A DNA stretch of 64,000 bases from Plenodomus lindquistii (GCA_025504975.1 JANUWI010000007.1:1054001-1118000); one strand, 5' to 3'. Positions 10,324-22,401 are shown, numbered from the stretch's first letter. Translations and numbers: made by a program. The notes: generated by a model from the letters alone, not told the origin.

Positions 10324-12818
10324 CTAGTCTTCCTCAATCTCACCTTCCTCGCTGCCGGACCGCAGAGCTGCATCCTCTTCTTCCTTCTTGGCTGCCTCAG
10401 GGACGGGCGTCTTAGACTTGCGATCAGTGCGAGGAGAGTAACGAGCACGCTATTTAGTTAATTTCAGATCAAATGCTAGAGAAGAGGGGAGTAGCTTACC
10501 TTGACATCGCGATCGCGCCTACTCGTGCTCTCATTGCTATCCCGGCGGCGTCTTGCGGAAGAAGTACGACCGCCACTGTCACCATAATCCAATAGAGGTG
10601 CGCTCATCTCTCGCGGATCAGCCCTACTGACATAGGATCGCTCGCGCTCAACTTCTCGTTCACGACGCTCGCGACCATAATGGTCACCTCCTGGGCTGCG
10701 GCGAGCACGCCCATCATAACGATCATCGTCACGACGTTCGCGACGAGGCGGCGGAGGAGACAAGCCTGTGGTGTCATTGTTCCTGTAACGTGCCTCCCTG
10801 TCCTGCTGAGCTCGCCTACGCTCGGCGGCGTATGGGTCATGTTCAGGTGAGCGAGTACGTGTACGATGACGGCGATGGGAGTCGGAATGTCCGTTACGGT
10901 ACTCACGGTCTCGATCGCGGCGATCCCTGTCACGGTCGCGCTCATCACGTCTGCTTCGATCGCGGCGATCGCTTTCCTTTTCCTTGAGGCGGCGCATGTA
11001 CTTATCGAACACCGATTCGCGGAGGGTATCTGATTTCAGTGCGCGATACTCGTCTGTCTTCTCAACGCGGGGACGTACCACTTCCCAGGTGTCTGCCAGT
11101 ACCACCGGCGGTTCAAGCCGCTTGATGGTGGACCGAAGTGCGTCCATGGCATAGCGTTCGTTGTGCTCCTCGTCTCGACGTTCCTCCTCTTCACGCTTCT
11201 TGACCTTTGCAAGAACGTAATTGTAGATACTGTGCATCGACTGTTCGTCAATATTAGCAGTGCGAGGATCTGTTCGCATGACACTTAGGAATTCTTCGAC
11301 AGGTGTCGATGTTGTAACCTCAAAGCGTTGTTGCTAGTAGCGATTAGCTGGGTCCGTGGAATTTAACAGCTTAGACACTCACCTCCAGCACATCCAATGC
11401 ACGGCGACGCAAAGTACGGAACTTGCCCTCTTCCTCCTCCAAAGCGTCCCAGAATAGATCTACAGGGGAAGATCCGCCTTGTCCAAGCATTGCAACGTAA
11501 CGTGGGTCGTCCTGAATGGTATCGTGGATGTCCTTCCATTTAGTACCGGCTCGCAGCTTACCACTGTCTCGGAGTTCGTTGAGAAGGGTGATGAAAGCAT
11601 CTCGGTTCTTGCGTTCCACTCGGTGCTTGACGCGTCTGTCAGCTTGCACTCGGTCGTTGTGCTCGCGCTGAAGCTGCCTAATGTGCTTCTCAAACTGATT
11701 GAGTACGTCAATACGACTCAGCATCTGGAATCGCTCGCTCTTGAACTCTTCGTTTTGTTCGAGCTTCTCTTCGGCGGTTTGCCAGCGCGTGAAGGGTTCT
11801 AGATCCAAGCCCTGCATGAGACCGAGAACCTCGTCCAGGGCCGAACGTCTGCTCTCGGCCTCTTCCTCCTCGTGCGCTTTCTTCAACGTGATGATGTACT
11901 CCTCAAACAGCGCACGACGCTCGGTATCGTCCTTGGCGGAGCGGAAAATCGTCTCTTCATCGATGATGGGCAGAGCTGTCCTCCAGCGAGTATAGTACTT
12001 GATCTCAGGATGCGACCGGAGCATGGCCGTGAAGTCGGCGCGCAGCTTGGCCTGACGCTCCTGCTCCTTGTTCTTCTCTTGTGCGCGCAAGTCCTCGCAG
12101 TACTTCTTGAACGCGTCCTCACGCTTCTCTGGTTCGGGAATTGCGCGCCAATTTGGGTCATGGATACCAGCGCGAATCGCCTGCTGCCAGGTCCAATCGG
12201 GCTGAGCCTTGATCTGCTTGAGTACTTTCATGAAGGCAGCTTCAGCGTCCTGAGGCGTAGAGAACTGGAGTTCGGTGCCAGTGGTGAAGCTGATGTTGGG
12301 TCTGTCGCCGCCAAAGCCAGACTCGCGATCACGTTCGCGCTCTCGCTCTCGGTCACGGTCACGGTCGCGATCATGTCGGTCAGGGCGGTACTCGTCGCGT
12401 TCAGGACGACGGTTGTCGTACGAAGGCGGGTGCGCAGAAGGTCCAGCGGCCCAGCCTGACGGGCCTGCGGGTGGGGGGCGCTGCGGGGGCTGGTCCAGCT
12501 TGTACTGGTCGATGTTCTTCTGGACAATATCGGGAATGGCCCACGTCGTCTCTTTGGTCTGCGTGTGGTAGAAGTAGCGCTTTCCATTGGCCATCTGCGC
12601 AGCCCATCCAGTGCCGACAATTGCGCGCTGCATCTTGTTAGCTCGAGTTGGACCATATAAGCAGACGTGCCTACCTCGACTTCATCCTTGAGCTCGTCAG
12701 GCTTCTCCCAGGTGGTTTGCTTGGTGATGGTGTTGTAGTAGTACTCCTTGCCATCAGCTGCAGGGACAGCCTGCCAGGCAGCGACTGGTGGCGCCATTTG
12801 GGGCGGATATCCGTTCAT
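10324..12818 (-). CDS. PRP40: U1 snRNP splicing factor Prp40
   Basis: Four exons, 12818-12675, 12627-11383, 11333-10500 and 10449-10324, give 782 aa. Two WW domains lie at about residues 14-41 (GKEYYYNTITKQTTWEKP) and 55-81 (GKRYFYHTQTKETTWAIP). A proline-rich and RD/RE-rich linker follows, then several FF repeats through the middle. Prp40 bridges the 5' splice site, through U1 snRNP, and the branch-point proteins in early spliceosome assembly in the nucleus. The last third is an unusually long charged RS/RD/RE tail that ends EEGEIEED; I take it as disordered. All three introns have GT donors and AG acceptors and keep the frame. The gene is divergent from TRS65, with 179 bp between start codons. 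Confidence 0.95.
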
Positions 12819-12997
12819 CGTGTCGTGTGTGGGTGATGTTGTCGCGTGTTGGCAGCGTGCTTGTCGCAACCAATTCGCACTTGCCCAAGTTTTGCCGCAC
12901 AGGCCACATGCTCCCAGCTGCAGCACCCTTGCACGTGAGCCGAGCCCACCAGTTACAGGTGAGTGTCCAGCATTGGAACAGCCTCAACTCTAACGCA
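12819..12997. promoter_or_regulatory. Shared PRP40/TRS65 promoter region
   Basis: Only 179 bp separate the two divergent start codons, so both promoters must lie here or extend into the 5' ends of the genes. Confidence 0.55.
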
Positions 12998-14886
12998 ATG
13001 CCGGCAGATATTGTTGCACCTCAGCCTCGTGGGAGTGTGGACTTTGTCGAAAGCTCAGTATTGGAAGCAATCGTACCAAACAATCTTGACGTCGACCTCG
13101 AAGACGCACTCAGCTCCTGGGATGGGACAACGGAAGAGGAAAGCGGCTCGATATTACCGTTCCTGACCCAAAGACACGTCCTCTTACTTGGTATGACTGC
13201 TCACATCCATCACATCCAGCACGTCTCTTACTCATGCATAGGCGTCTAGATGAACTGCTATCAGTCTACGTTGTGTTTCGTACGCCCTTGCTAGAAGACA
13301 ACATTCTCCAATCATACCTCTCAAGGTTGCTCGTAAATGTAGAGGCATTTGCTTTCAGTACAGCGCCGCTGCAGGACCAGGACCCAAAATCGGCACCCCC
13401 TAAAGAGCTCATTCATTCCGGCACCATAACAGGTGCGCATGAGCCAAAAGTGCTGCGTCACGGCGAAGGAGATCGCGCTTACAGCTATGTGATCTGGAAA
13501 GTGGACATCTTCATATGTGAGATAGCATTCAGAGCCTACTTCGTTTCTGCGGTGTGAGGCTGATCTAAAGTAGCCCGGCCCCAGGGCAGATTTCACAAAC
13601 CTGCCATTTACTTCCAGCCTACGGCTTCTTTCAAGCCTGCCAAAAGGATCCAGACAGACTCTGCAGAGGATGAATATCTCCCAAGCGGAGTACCCACCGC
13701 GTTGAACCTGCTTCAAGCTTTCGAGAATGACCCAGCTTTGACCGGTGTCCATCCCCGGCTATCAGCGATGCGTATCAGCAAAATCACGCCAAATGCCCCA
13801 GTTTCAAGAGAGATGGTTCGTCCGATACGTAACGGCCAAAGACCTCTGTTCCGGGTACTGCCAGCTCTAATTTGGAGAATACGTTACTCGCGGATCGCCA
13901 CATCTGTGAGCGATATGTCACTGTTGGCGTCTGTGGACTTGGAGGTTGCTCATTTTGCTGCGCATGACGTTCAAATCAAGGATGTGAGCCTCACGTTGAA
14001 TGGCGGCGAAGTCAAGACGATAGCTGATGCCATGGACGCGGCTGTAATGCACAAGCCAGGAGATCAGCTAACCTACACCTATAAGATCAAGCCAGATGTT
14101 GGACCTGACGGTACACCATCACTTGGAAGTAAAGGCCATTTCTTGACTATGAAAATCGATGCAGTTGTTTACATAATGGAGAAATGTCATCCAGCTATTG
14201 CTATCGAGTGGAAAACGCCCGTCGATTTCGTCAGCGAAAGGAACTCGAATGCTATCAAAGCTGCTCACCGACTCAGCAAGCACGCGTCACAAGACTCGAA
14301 AGGTCCAAATCCGGATGCATTACCTGCTCACGACACACAATCGCAGGAGCTGGACGGCCAGAACAATCATATCAACATCACGCTGACGATATCCGGGCCA
14401 CCCAAAGTTCAAGTTGGTGAGACTTTCACCTGGGACGTCTTTATCATTAATCGTTCGGACAAGACGCGGAAACTTGCGATATTAGTTATTCCGAAGAGGA
14501 AGAGAGACTATGACGGACGCCCAACATCATCACGGTCAGGTGTTCATGAGGCTGACAAGAGGGAGCTACTCGCTCCAGCAGTACTCGATGAGAACATTGT
14601 GTACGCAAAGCAAAAGAGTGCCAGAAAGGAAATCGCTGAGCTAGTCTGCTTGACAACAGACATCCGGCTAGGGTCAGTGCTTCTATACAGCGAAACACTG
14701 CATGTCACTAACTTGATCAGGTCTTTGTCACCAGGTTCGTGTTATACAGCCAGCCTGAAGTTCCTTGCGCTGTCTGCCGGTGTGTTATCTGTAGAGTCTG
14801 TTCGGGTGATTGACCTCGCTACGAATGAGACCGCCGACGTCCGTGAACTTCCAAGTATGGTAGCAGTGGAGAAGGATGAATACTGA
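12998..14886 (+). CDS. TRS65: TRAPP II complex subunit Trs65-like
   Basis: Exons 12998-13190, 13250-13516, 13574-14672 and 14721-14886 join to about 574 aa. The N-terminal half reads like the Trs65 family: VDFVESSVLEAIVP, then LLLDELLSVYVVFRTPLLED made across the first junction, and LQSYLSRLLVNVEAFAF. The C-terminal half has Ig-like beta-strand composition, including NITLTISGPPKVQVGETFTW. Trs65 belongs to TRAPP II, which activates Rab-type GTPases at the late Golgi. The last intron (14673-14720) is 48 nt and keeps the frame open if retained; its CACTAAC branch site and TCAG acceptor argue that it is spliced. Family assignment rests on my memory of these motifs. Confidence 0.75.
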
Positions 14887-15073
14887 ACCTTTGCCTCGGT
14901 GTGCTGTTAGAGTAGACAAGCCTGTTCCACGGAACGGACAAGTTTTCGTAACGTGCAAAGTTCCAATCGAGATTCATACGCAATTATACCATCGTCTACT
15001 GTATGATACGTGAAACGCCAGAGGGAGGTAACTTCGGGCCGTCTACTGACGTCCGCCCGCACCAGTCCTCATC

Positions 15074-15386
15074 CTAACCCTCCGCAGCCGCCCTGTACCC
15101 CAGAAAGTTGCTGCCGAACCCTGAATACGGCATCACGTTGACGTCGCCACAGAGCACATTCTCTCCGATATCAGACATCTTTGATAACCCTACAACAGTA
15201 CGAACGCGTGTGGCGGCTGTACGCCAGAACACACGGACCTCTGCACTACGACGGTTGACGCACGTCATTGCGATCTTCGAGCGCCGCTACTTTGTGGTCA
15301 ACACACGACACGATGAACAGCTCCAGACAGAGACTGTTGTACCAACTCAATAGCCGCTGGATTTACGGCAAGATTGTGAGCGACAT
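15074..15386 (-). CDS. Small two-exon protein, 63 aa, unknown
   Basis: Exon 1 (15386-15367) encodes MSLTIL and two bases of the next codon, before a GTAAAT donor. Exon 2 (15245-15074) follows a CGTAG acceptor. Joined, they read MSLTILPAEVRVFWRT and continue to a stop at 15074, 63 aa in all. The N-terminal part is basic and lacks acidic residues except one Glu, so a mitochondrial location is possible. The codon use looks coding, and the start lies 81 bp from the divergent Mpv17 start. I recognise no family. The alternative is a chance ORF. Confidence 0.45.
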
Positions 15387-15466
15387 TGCTTCTCTTTATC
15401 CGACCTCGTGCTGATACTGGACCTTGTCAATAGCCGCTCCTCCACGCCGCCGTCTTCCTCGTCCAA
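15387..15466. promoter_or_regulatory. Candidate 80-bp bidirectional promoter
   Basis: Lies between the start codons of the 63-aa gene (minus) and the Mpv17-family gene (plus). It only holds if the small gene is real. Confidence 0.35.
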
Positions 15467-16372
15467 ATGGCTGCCGTATCGCTGCTTGCGCGCAAGTACA
15501 ATAGCTACTATGCGCAACGACCAGGTAAGACATTCTGGGTAGCATCAAATCATGCGCGCACACACTGACGAAGTACCAGTGCTCACGACGATGATCACCA
15601 ACGCCGTACGTATCCTCCCTTCGCTCCCCAACACATCATCACTTGCACCGCCGCGCGCATCCATGTGTTTATAAAATATCGTGTTGATGCTACAAGTATG
15701 GAAATACACGATGGGCTTATGAGCTAATACCTATCACAGGTGCTTGGTGGCATCGCAGACACAGTCGCTCAGACATTGACCGCTGTCCGACAGCGCGCAC
15801 TGCGCAAGGGCGACAAAGACGACTTCCTAGCAATCGAGATTCACGATCTGGACCGAAGGAACCCATTTAATGATAACGATTTGATCCCCGAGTCGAAGAG
15901 GCTGCCACCCCCCTTTGACTTTGAGCGCACCACACGATTCATGTCCTACGGTTTTCTTATGTCTCCCATCCAGCATCGATGGTTTAAATTTCTCTCAGCA
16001 ACATTCCCTATCAGCAAAACCGCGACCTGGCTGCCGGCTTTGAAGCGTGTGGCTTTTGACCAGTTCTTGTTCGCGCCAGCTGGTCTTGCGTGCTTCTTCA
16101 CATTCATGACGATCGCTGAGGGTGGTGGGAAGCGTGCGGTGCAGCGCAAGTTTCAGGACGTTTATGTGCCAGCCCTGAAAGCCAACTTTCTGATCTGGCC
16201 AACAGTACAGATCATCAACTTCAGAATCATGCCAATTCAATACCAGATTGTAGGTTTACACTCTATACCCCACCGTCTTGCGAGTACTGACCTGTCCCAG
16301 CCATTTGTCTCCACAGTCGGTATCGCTTGGACAGCATACTTGTCGCTCACCAACTCCGCCGAAGAAGCCTAG
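15467..16372 (+). CDS. Mpv17/PMP22 family membrane protein
   Basis: Four exons, 15467-15524, 15580-15605, 15740-16249 and 16301-16372, give 221 aa. The family pattern is clear: an N-terminal YAQRPVLTTMITNAVLGGIADT segment built from three exons, then SYGFLMSPIQHRWFKFL, KRVAFDQFLFAPAGL, and LKANFLIWPTVQIINF followed by the usual FVSTVGIAWTAYLS end. These are four-helix proteins of the mitochondrial inner membrane or peroxisome. A loop of about 45 residues between helices 1 and 2 (RQRALRKGDKDDF onward) is longer than in the short animal members. The third intron is 51 nt without an in-frame stop, so retention would insert 17 residues. Function in the cell cannot be read beyond the family. Confidence 0.92.
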
Positions 16373-17072
16373 TGGGCTCATCGAACGAATCTCGGTGCAC
16401 ATATCTGACCCCATAAACACAATCCTTAGTTGTGGGGTTGAGGGGGAATTCTATGATTGTCTTCAGCATGCGTAAAGTGCAGTCGCGTCTCTGGTTGTTC
16501 GGCGTCTGGGCATTATCATGGCGTCAGGTTTGTGTGTTTTGGCTGGCGATAGTCCATGATTCCCTTCGTTTGTCTTCTCGTTCTGGCGCTGCAATGGTCA
16601 CACTATCCTTAGTAACCGATCTTGTACCTTAGGCTTGAATGGAGAACTATCAAATCCGTGAATAGCAGTGAAGGCTGACGTGTGGAATGAAGCTGGAGTA
16701 GTGGAATTTCATCTCATCTCACATCAGACCGTGAAGAACGATGCCTGCCGGTACATACCAAAAGTCTTTCGATGTGGTGTGAAACTAGCATCACGCAAGT
16801 CCGCTCCCGGCCGCGGCCAACATGTCCTGACCGAACGCATCAGAACAGCAGCTGGGCAATAAGAATCTGGGCCGAGTTTCAAAATTTGCTAATTGGATTT
16901 CAAAAGGGTCACGTTAGGGTCTCTCTTTGCTTTTCCGATTCGATAACGAGAGGTGAGCTCATGCCCCGCGCCTACCTCATAGCCCCCACTACAGAAAGCC
17001 GCGCCGGTTTGAAGCTCAACAACAAACAATCAGCGCTCTCCAGACCTTCTCTTCTACTACATACCCTTTGAA
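16373..17072. promoter_or_regulatory. PGK1 upstream region
   Basis: About 700 bp without a gene. A pyrimidine-rich stretch at about 17036-17068 (CTCTCCAGACCTTCTCTTCT) just before the predicted leader intron is typical of strongly expressed fungal glycolytic promoters. Confidence 0.45.
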
Positions 17073-17130
17073 GTAAGTGATCCTCGCCGTTATACTGTTC
17101 AATATCCAATTGTTCGACCTACAAACACAG
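17073..17130 (+). other. Predicted 5' UTR intron of PGK1
   Basis: A consensus GTAAGT donor at 17073 and an ACACAG acceptor ending at 17130 delimit 58 nt, 67 nt before the start codon. The branch site is not clear. Leader introns are common in highly expressed fungal genes. Confidence 0.4.
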
Positions 17131-17197
17131 ACCTCAAATCTTGAAGCATCACTGTACAGTACATTGACAAATCAGTACAGTAACTCACATCTCCACC

Positions 17198-18568
17198 ATG
17201 TCTCTCTCCAACAAGCTTTCGATCGGCGACGTCGATCTCAAGGGCAAGCGCGTCCTGATCCGAGTACGTCAGAATCCATGGACATTTACTTTCGCGTGCT
17301 TCAAGTCAAGACCTAACAATGCCCCTAACAGGTTGACTTCAACGTCCCGCTCGATGGCGACAAGAAGATCACAAACAACCAGCGCATTGTCGGCGCTCTC
17401 CCCACAATCAAGCATGCCATCGAAAACGGAGCCAAGGCTGTCGTCCTCATGTCGCACCTCGGTCGCCCGGACGGAAAGCCCAACCCGAAGTACAGCCTCA
17501 AGCCGGTTGTTCCCGAACTTGAGAAGCTGCTCGGCAAGAGCGTCACATTCACCGATGACTGTGTTGGAAAGCAAGTAGAAGAGACTGTCAATGGCGCTAG
17601 CAACGGACAGGTTATCCTATTGGAGAACTTGCGTTTCCATGCTGAGGAGGAGGGCAGCTACAAGGATGACGAGGGCAAGAAGCAGAAGGTTGACAAGGCC
17701 AAGGTTGAGGAGTTCAGGAAAGGATTGACTGCGCTGGGAGACATCTACATCAGTATGTGAATTTACTGGGCCGAGAATGATAGTCGACTAACACGATACA
17801 GACGATGCTTTCGGTACTGCTCACCGCGCTCACAGCTCCATGGTCGGTGTCGACCTTCCACAAAAGGCCTCCGGCTTCCTCGTCAAGAAGGAGCTCGACT
17901 ACTTCGCGAAGGCCCTTGAGGAGCCCAAGAGGCCGTTCCTCGCCATCCTCGGTGGCGCCAAGGTCTCAGACAAGATCCAGCTCATCGACAATTTGCTCGG
18001 CAAGGTTGACAGCCTGATCATCTGCGGTGGCATGTCATTCACATTCAAGAAGACTCTCGAGGGTGTAAAGATCGGCAACAGCTTGTTCGACGAGGCCGGC
18101 AGCAAGACTGTCAAGGACCTGGTTGAGAAGGCCAAGAAGAACAACGTCAAGATTGTCCTGCCGGTAGACTACATTACAGCGGACAAGTTCGCCAAGGACG
18201 CAAAGACCGGCTACGCTACAGATGAGGAGGGTATCCCAGACGGCTGGATGGGTCTTGACTGCGGCGACAAGTCCATCAAGCTGTACAAGGACGCCATCAG
18301 CGAGGCGAAGACCATTCTCTGGAACGGTCCAGCTGGTGTGTTCGAATTCGACGCCTTCGCCAAGGGTACAAAGGAGACGCTCGATGCGGCCGTCGAGGCT
18401 GCACAGAGCGGCAAGATTGTGATCATCGGTGGCGGTGACACAGCGACCGTCGCTGCGAAGTACGGTGTAGAGGACAAGCTGTCCCACGTCTCGACCGGTG
18501 GTGGTGCGTCGCTGGAGCTGCTCGAGGGCAAGGATCTGCCCGGCGTGTCTGCGCTGTCAAGTAAGTAA
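17198..18568 (+). CDS. PGK1: Phosphoglycerate kinase
   Basis: Three exons, 17198-17263, 17332-17752 and 17802-18568, give 417 aa, the standard length. The motifs run in order: VDFNVPLD, MSHLGRPDG, LENLRFH, NDAFGTAHRAHSSMVG (made by the second splice), LGGAKVSDK, the nucleotide-site WNGPAGVFE, GGGDTATVAAKYG and STGGGASLELLEG. It transfers phosphate from 1,3-bisphosphoglycerate to ADP in cytosolic glycolysis and runs in reverse in gluconeogenesis. Codon use is strongly biased to C-ending codons, as expected for a very highly expressed gene. It converges on SEM1 with 285 bp between stop codons. Confidence 0.98.
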
Positions 18569-18853
18569 ATCACTTGTCGCGCGCAGCAGGAAGAACACGG
18601 CTCAGGATGTGCGAAGGTATATCCCCGAGGTTGTGATTGTGTAGCTATAGCTTTTTAGTCCAATACAGCTAAAGCAGACTGTAATTGACATGTTCGTTCA
18701 AGCCATATTCATCTTCGTGCTCGTGCAGCTACCGATATTCTTCCTCTTCGTGATATGCAGCCGAACGGCATGGGTCCTCCGCAAGTTCTCAATCCCATCG
18801 CTGGTATCGCCGTGCTCGTATGCGTGCGTAGCCGTGTATCAGAGCATCGTCGC

Positions 18854-19228
18854 TCATTTGTTCAGTTTCTTGAGTTCCTCCCTACATCCTCTTAACACAA
18901 CGCGCTCAGCCATACATATCCGCACATTACACCAACTCACCTCAGTTGTACCGAAAAGTCCTCATTCGTGTCATCGTCGTCCCAGCTCTCCTCCCACAGA
19001 TGCGCATTGCCGCCCGGAATCTGTGTCTCCTCCTCTGTCCAGTCTGATGCAACATATTAGCCCTAGCCAAAAAAAGGAGTAAGAATACGACTCACCTTCT
19101 ACCGGAAAATCCTCAAACTCGTCGTCCTCTTCTAACTGTGTGGCAGGCTTCTTGTCCTGGGAGAGTGGTTGTTCGCCGTTTTTGGAGTCGCTGACGGTGC
19201 CTTTTGTGTCTTTTGCTGCGCTGGACAT
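18854..19228 (-). CDS. SEM1: 26S proteasome subunit Sem1/Dss1
   Basis: Three exons, 19228-19096, 19043-18941 and 18881-18854, join to 87 aa. The acidic blocks LEEDDEFEDFPVEDW and WEESWDDDDTNEDFSVQL are the family's hallmark, and the basic end LREELKKLNK comes only from the 28-nt last exon. Sem1 is a small disordered protein in the proteasome lid, also found in TREX-2 and other PCI complexes, in nucleus and cytoplasm. A gene finder that reads past the GTGAGT donor after exon 2 stops one codon later and loses the C-terminal helix. Confidence 0.93.
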
Positions 19229-19871
19229 TTTGGCAGGATTTTCGCGTGGGCGAGGTGTAGAGAGAGGTTTTGGCGTACGGTGGGTTATGCTGTAGGATGT
19301 GGTTGTTGTGAGCTCTGTGATGTGATGCGACTGTCCTGTCTCGCAGCGGCCGATGCGGCGATTGCCTGTAAGGCTTAGCGTATGTGTCACGTGCGCCCGT
19401 ATGTGATCTGCTGGGCCGCGGGGTACTTCGAATTGTCGCAGATAGAACGCGTGTCTTGGCCCAAGATAGCTTTATAATCCGCATTTTATTTGTTTAGTCT
19501 ACTGTATATGATGATATATTGCCGTGTCCACGTATTGCATTGTCTCTGCGTTTGCCCTCCGTGCCATGTCGGAGTGTCCGCGATTCTAAACTCCGAATTG
19601 GGGGAAAGCATGACGTATTCATTGGTTGCAGCCGGACGAAGTCTGAGAGTTTGGCTTACGGTGTGTGGAGTCCGTAGTGCACATACGCGTTGATGCTTAG
19701 CTCTGCTTGTTGCTCCACCATCCTCCGCTCCGCGCGTGGCGTTTGAAATATCCCCGTTGCAGTTGCCTGGATGTGACGTTCGTTCCTTGTCTCTCTTTGA
19801 AGTTGTATGTTTGTTACTTTGCCCCGCCATCGCAGCTCGACCTTGGGTAAGGCACAGATAGGCAGTGTACA
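19229..19871. other. Divergent SEM1/IML2 intergenic
   Basis: About 640 bp with no supported gene. Holds the promoters of both neighbours. Confidence 0.5.
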
Positions 19872-22401
19872 ATGTTAAAAGTTGGAGGATGGCTCAAGGG
19901 CCATAACCCGGTGCACACGAGTAAGAGTCTAAATGCTCTGGATGAGCTTGCTCAGTGTATGTATGGTTTGGAATACTGGGTGGAGCTGGACTGATAGTGA
20001 ACAGTACAGGATGCTATGAGCGGTATGATGTCTGAGTTGGTATGAGGCATGTGTCGGGACTGATCACATGCGACTATAGCCGTCACCTACATTATGGCCG
20101 ATGATGTCGACACTGCAGAGACGAATCTCAGGAAAGGCACTTCGCCATTTCATCAGGTACTTGTGGCTAGAGCATGCCTTTGATGTACAGGGGCTGATCA
20201 TGCGTAGTTGGGCGCAGGCGTATGTACCTTTCTGAGGGCAACCTTGGGCTTCGAGCAGGAAACCATGCGCGAGGGTCTGTACTGCTGTTTCAAGGGGAAG
20301 TTCTGCTTTCGAGGCTGACAGGCGCAGCCGCCAACGCCCTTTACCAAGCCGAGAATGCCGCCTACGAACAGCAACGACGAGCTGCTAAAGACCCAAACGC
20401 GTACCGCTCGCCGATATATCCTCCAGGGACCGAATACGCGGTATGTCAGGCGGAGACACAATTGATGAGTGCCGTCGTCGGCGTACTCAACGAGAGCTTG
20501 ACGGAGGCGATTAAGAGTTTCTACAAGCTGAGGAAGGCATACCTGGCGTTGGAGGCCGTCATGGAGAATGAGAAGAAGTTCTTGAAGGAAAGGAGTACGA
20601 GTAGCGTCAACTCGCTTAGTTCGAGGTCGAAGGCAGGATCAGTTCGGTCGAATACGGCTGGAAGTACACTTGGGGGCTCAAAGGATGATCCTTCAGCTGG
20701 CGCGTCAACCGCTAGTCTCCAGCGGCACCAACAAGCTGGAGGTTCTGCAGTGTCAAAAGAGATGGGACCACCTGCTGGTGATGATAGCGATGACGAGTTC
20801 GACTTTGTCGATGCCGAGCAGGACCGTCCTGGAAGCGAGACACCGCTGGAATATACAGGCCACGTGAATGTTGCGACGGGCCAAGGTGGTTCTATCGCAC
20901 TGGATACGGCGCAGCGAAAGCTCGATGTAGAGGCTAGCACTGCACCTGATCTCCCGCCCACGAACCAGAAACCATCAGAGTCTGTTCCTCAGGCAATCGA
21001 AGACTTTGAACAGCTCACGTTGAACGACTTGGGTGGTCCAAAAGCGGATATTGCTACATTTAGCGACCACCCTGTGGACCAGTTCATACTTTCGGGATCC
21101 AATTTTTGCTTTGGAATGCTGCTCTTACTTTTGTCCTTCATACCGCCATCTTTCGCCTCGTTACTCAAGATTGTCGGGTTTAAGGGCGACAGAGAACGTG
21201 GCATGGCAATGCTGTGGCAAGCAACGAAATTCCACAACATTCACGGTGCAATGGCTGGTGTAGTGCTTATGGGTTATCTTAATGGCTTCACAAACTTTTG
21301 CGACATCCTCCCCAGCTCTGGAGAAGGAGCTTACCCAAAGGAACGAATTGTGGCAATGTTGAAGTACATGCGTGGGCGGTATCCCAAGAGCCACCTATAC
21401 CTCCTAGAAGAAGCCCGCATGCTCGCCGTAGAGAAAGAGCTGGAGCGGTCCATCAAGTTTGTGGAAGACGCCGGCGAGTCACCGCTCAAGCAACTCGAGG
21501 CACTGGGATGGTTCGAGCGCGCTCTCAACAACATGTACATCCACGACTACGAGAAGACAGCAGTTGCATTCCAGAAGTGTATCACGCTAAACAACTGGAG
21601 TCACGGCCTTTACTACTTCATCTGCGGCGCCGCGTATGTTGAGCTCTATCGGCGCAACAAGACCTCTGACCCGGCAGCTGCAAAGAAGCACGCAGCAGAG
21701 GCAGAGAGGTTCCTCAAGCAAGTTGTGCAAAATACCGGAAAGAAGAAGTTCATGGCGCGTCAACTCCCCTTTGATGTTTTTGTTATCCGCAAGATACAAA
21801 AGTGGGAGGCTCGTGCCAAGGAATGGAATTGCGACTTCATCGATGCAATCGGCGTCTCCCCCATAGAAGAAATGATCTATTTTTGGAACGGCTACAAGAG
21901 GATGCGCATCGACCACCTCCAAGTCTCCCTCCAGAACCTTGCCTGGAGCGAATCCCCTGAGAATCCCCTCTGGGAAAAGGAAAGCCCTGATGAGCGCGCC
22001 ATTCTCACCGTTCTTCGTGCCGCCACGCTCCGTAATATGGGTAGGATGGATGAAGCAAAGGCGCTACTGGAGAAGGATATCCTACCCGTGGACAGGAACT
22101 TGCTCAAGGGCAACTTGAAGGATAACTGGGTGGCGCCTTGTGCAAGATACGAAATGGCAGCGAATCTGTGGCGTGAGGCCGATGCGGATGGGCATCCAGA
22201 AGCTCATAAAAAGACGCTGGATCAGTGTCGGGATTGGCTTGATGAGGTGACGAAGTGGGAGGCGTATGATTTGGATGCACGGTATGTTGTCCTGTGATAC
22301 CCGATACAACTGAGTATGTGAGCTGACGATGATGGTGTAGCATTGGTATGAAGATTACAACAGGCAAGGAGACGTTAAGGAAGTATGGTGTGCAGTGCTA
22401 A
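19872..22401 (+). CDS. IML2: Iml2/TTC39-type protein
   Basis: Six exons, 19872-19956, 20005-20022, 20080-20156, 20208-20274, 20328-22281 and 22341-22401, sum to exactly 754 codons. The sequence has the Iml2 plan: MADDVDTAETNLRKGTSPFH, TFLRATLGFEQETMREA, YPPGTEYAVCQAETQLMSAV, a serine-rich acidic insert, then a hydrophobic segment (FCFGMLLLLLSFIPPSF) and TPR-like helices to the end. In yeast, Iml2 acts in clearance of inclusion bodies and associates with lipid droplets and mitochondria. Exon 2 is only 18 nt. The intron at 20275-20327 has a weak GTCTGT donor but a CTGAC branch and CAG acceptor, and it restores the frame. Confidence 0.9.

Noticed and set aside
20222..22297. 691-codon ORF taken as a complete IML2
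   Set aside because: Its first 35 codons are a wrong-frame read of exon 4 and an intron, and the C-terminus is completed by another exon.
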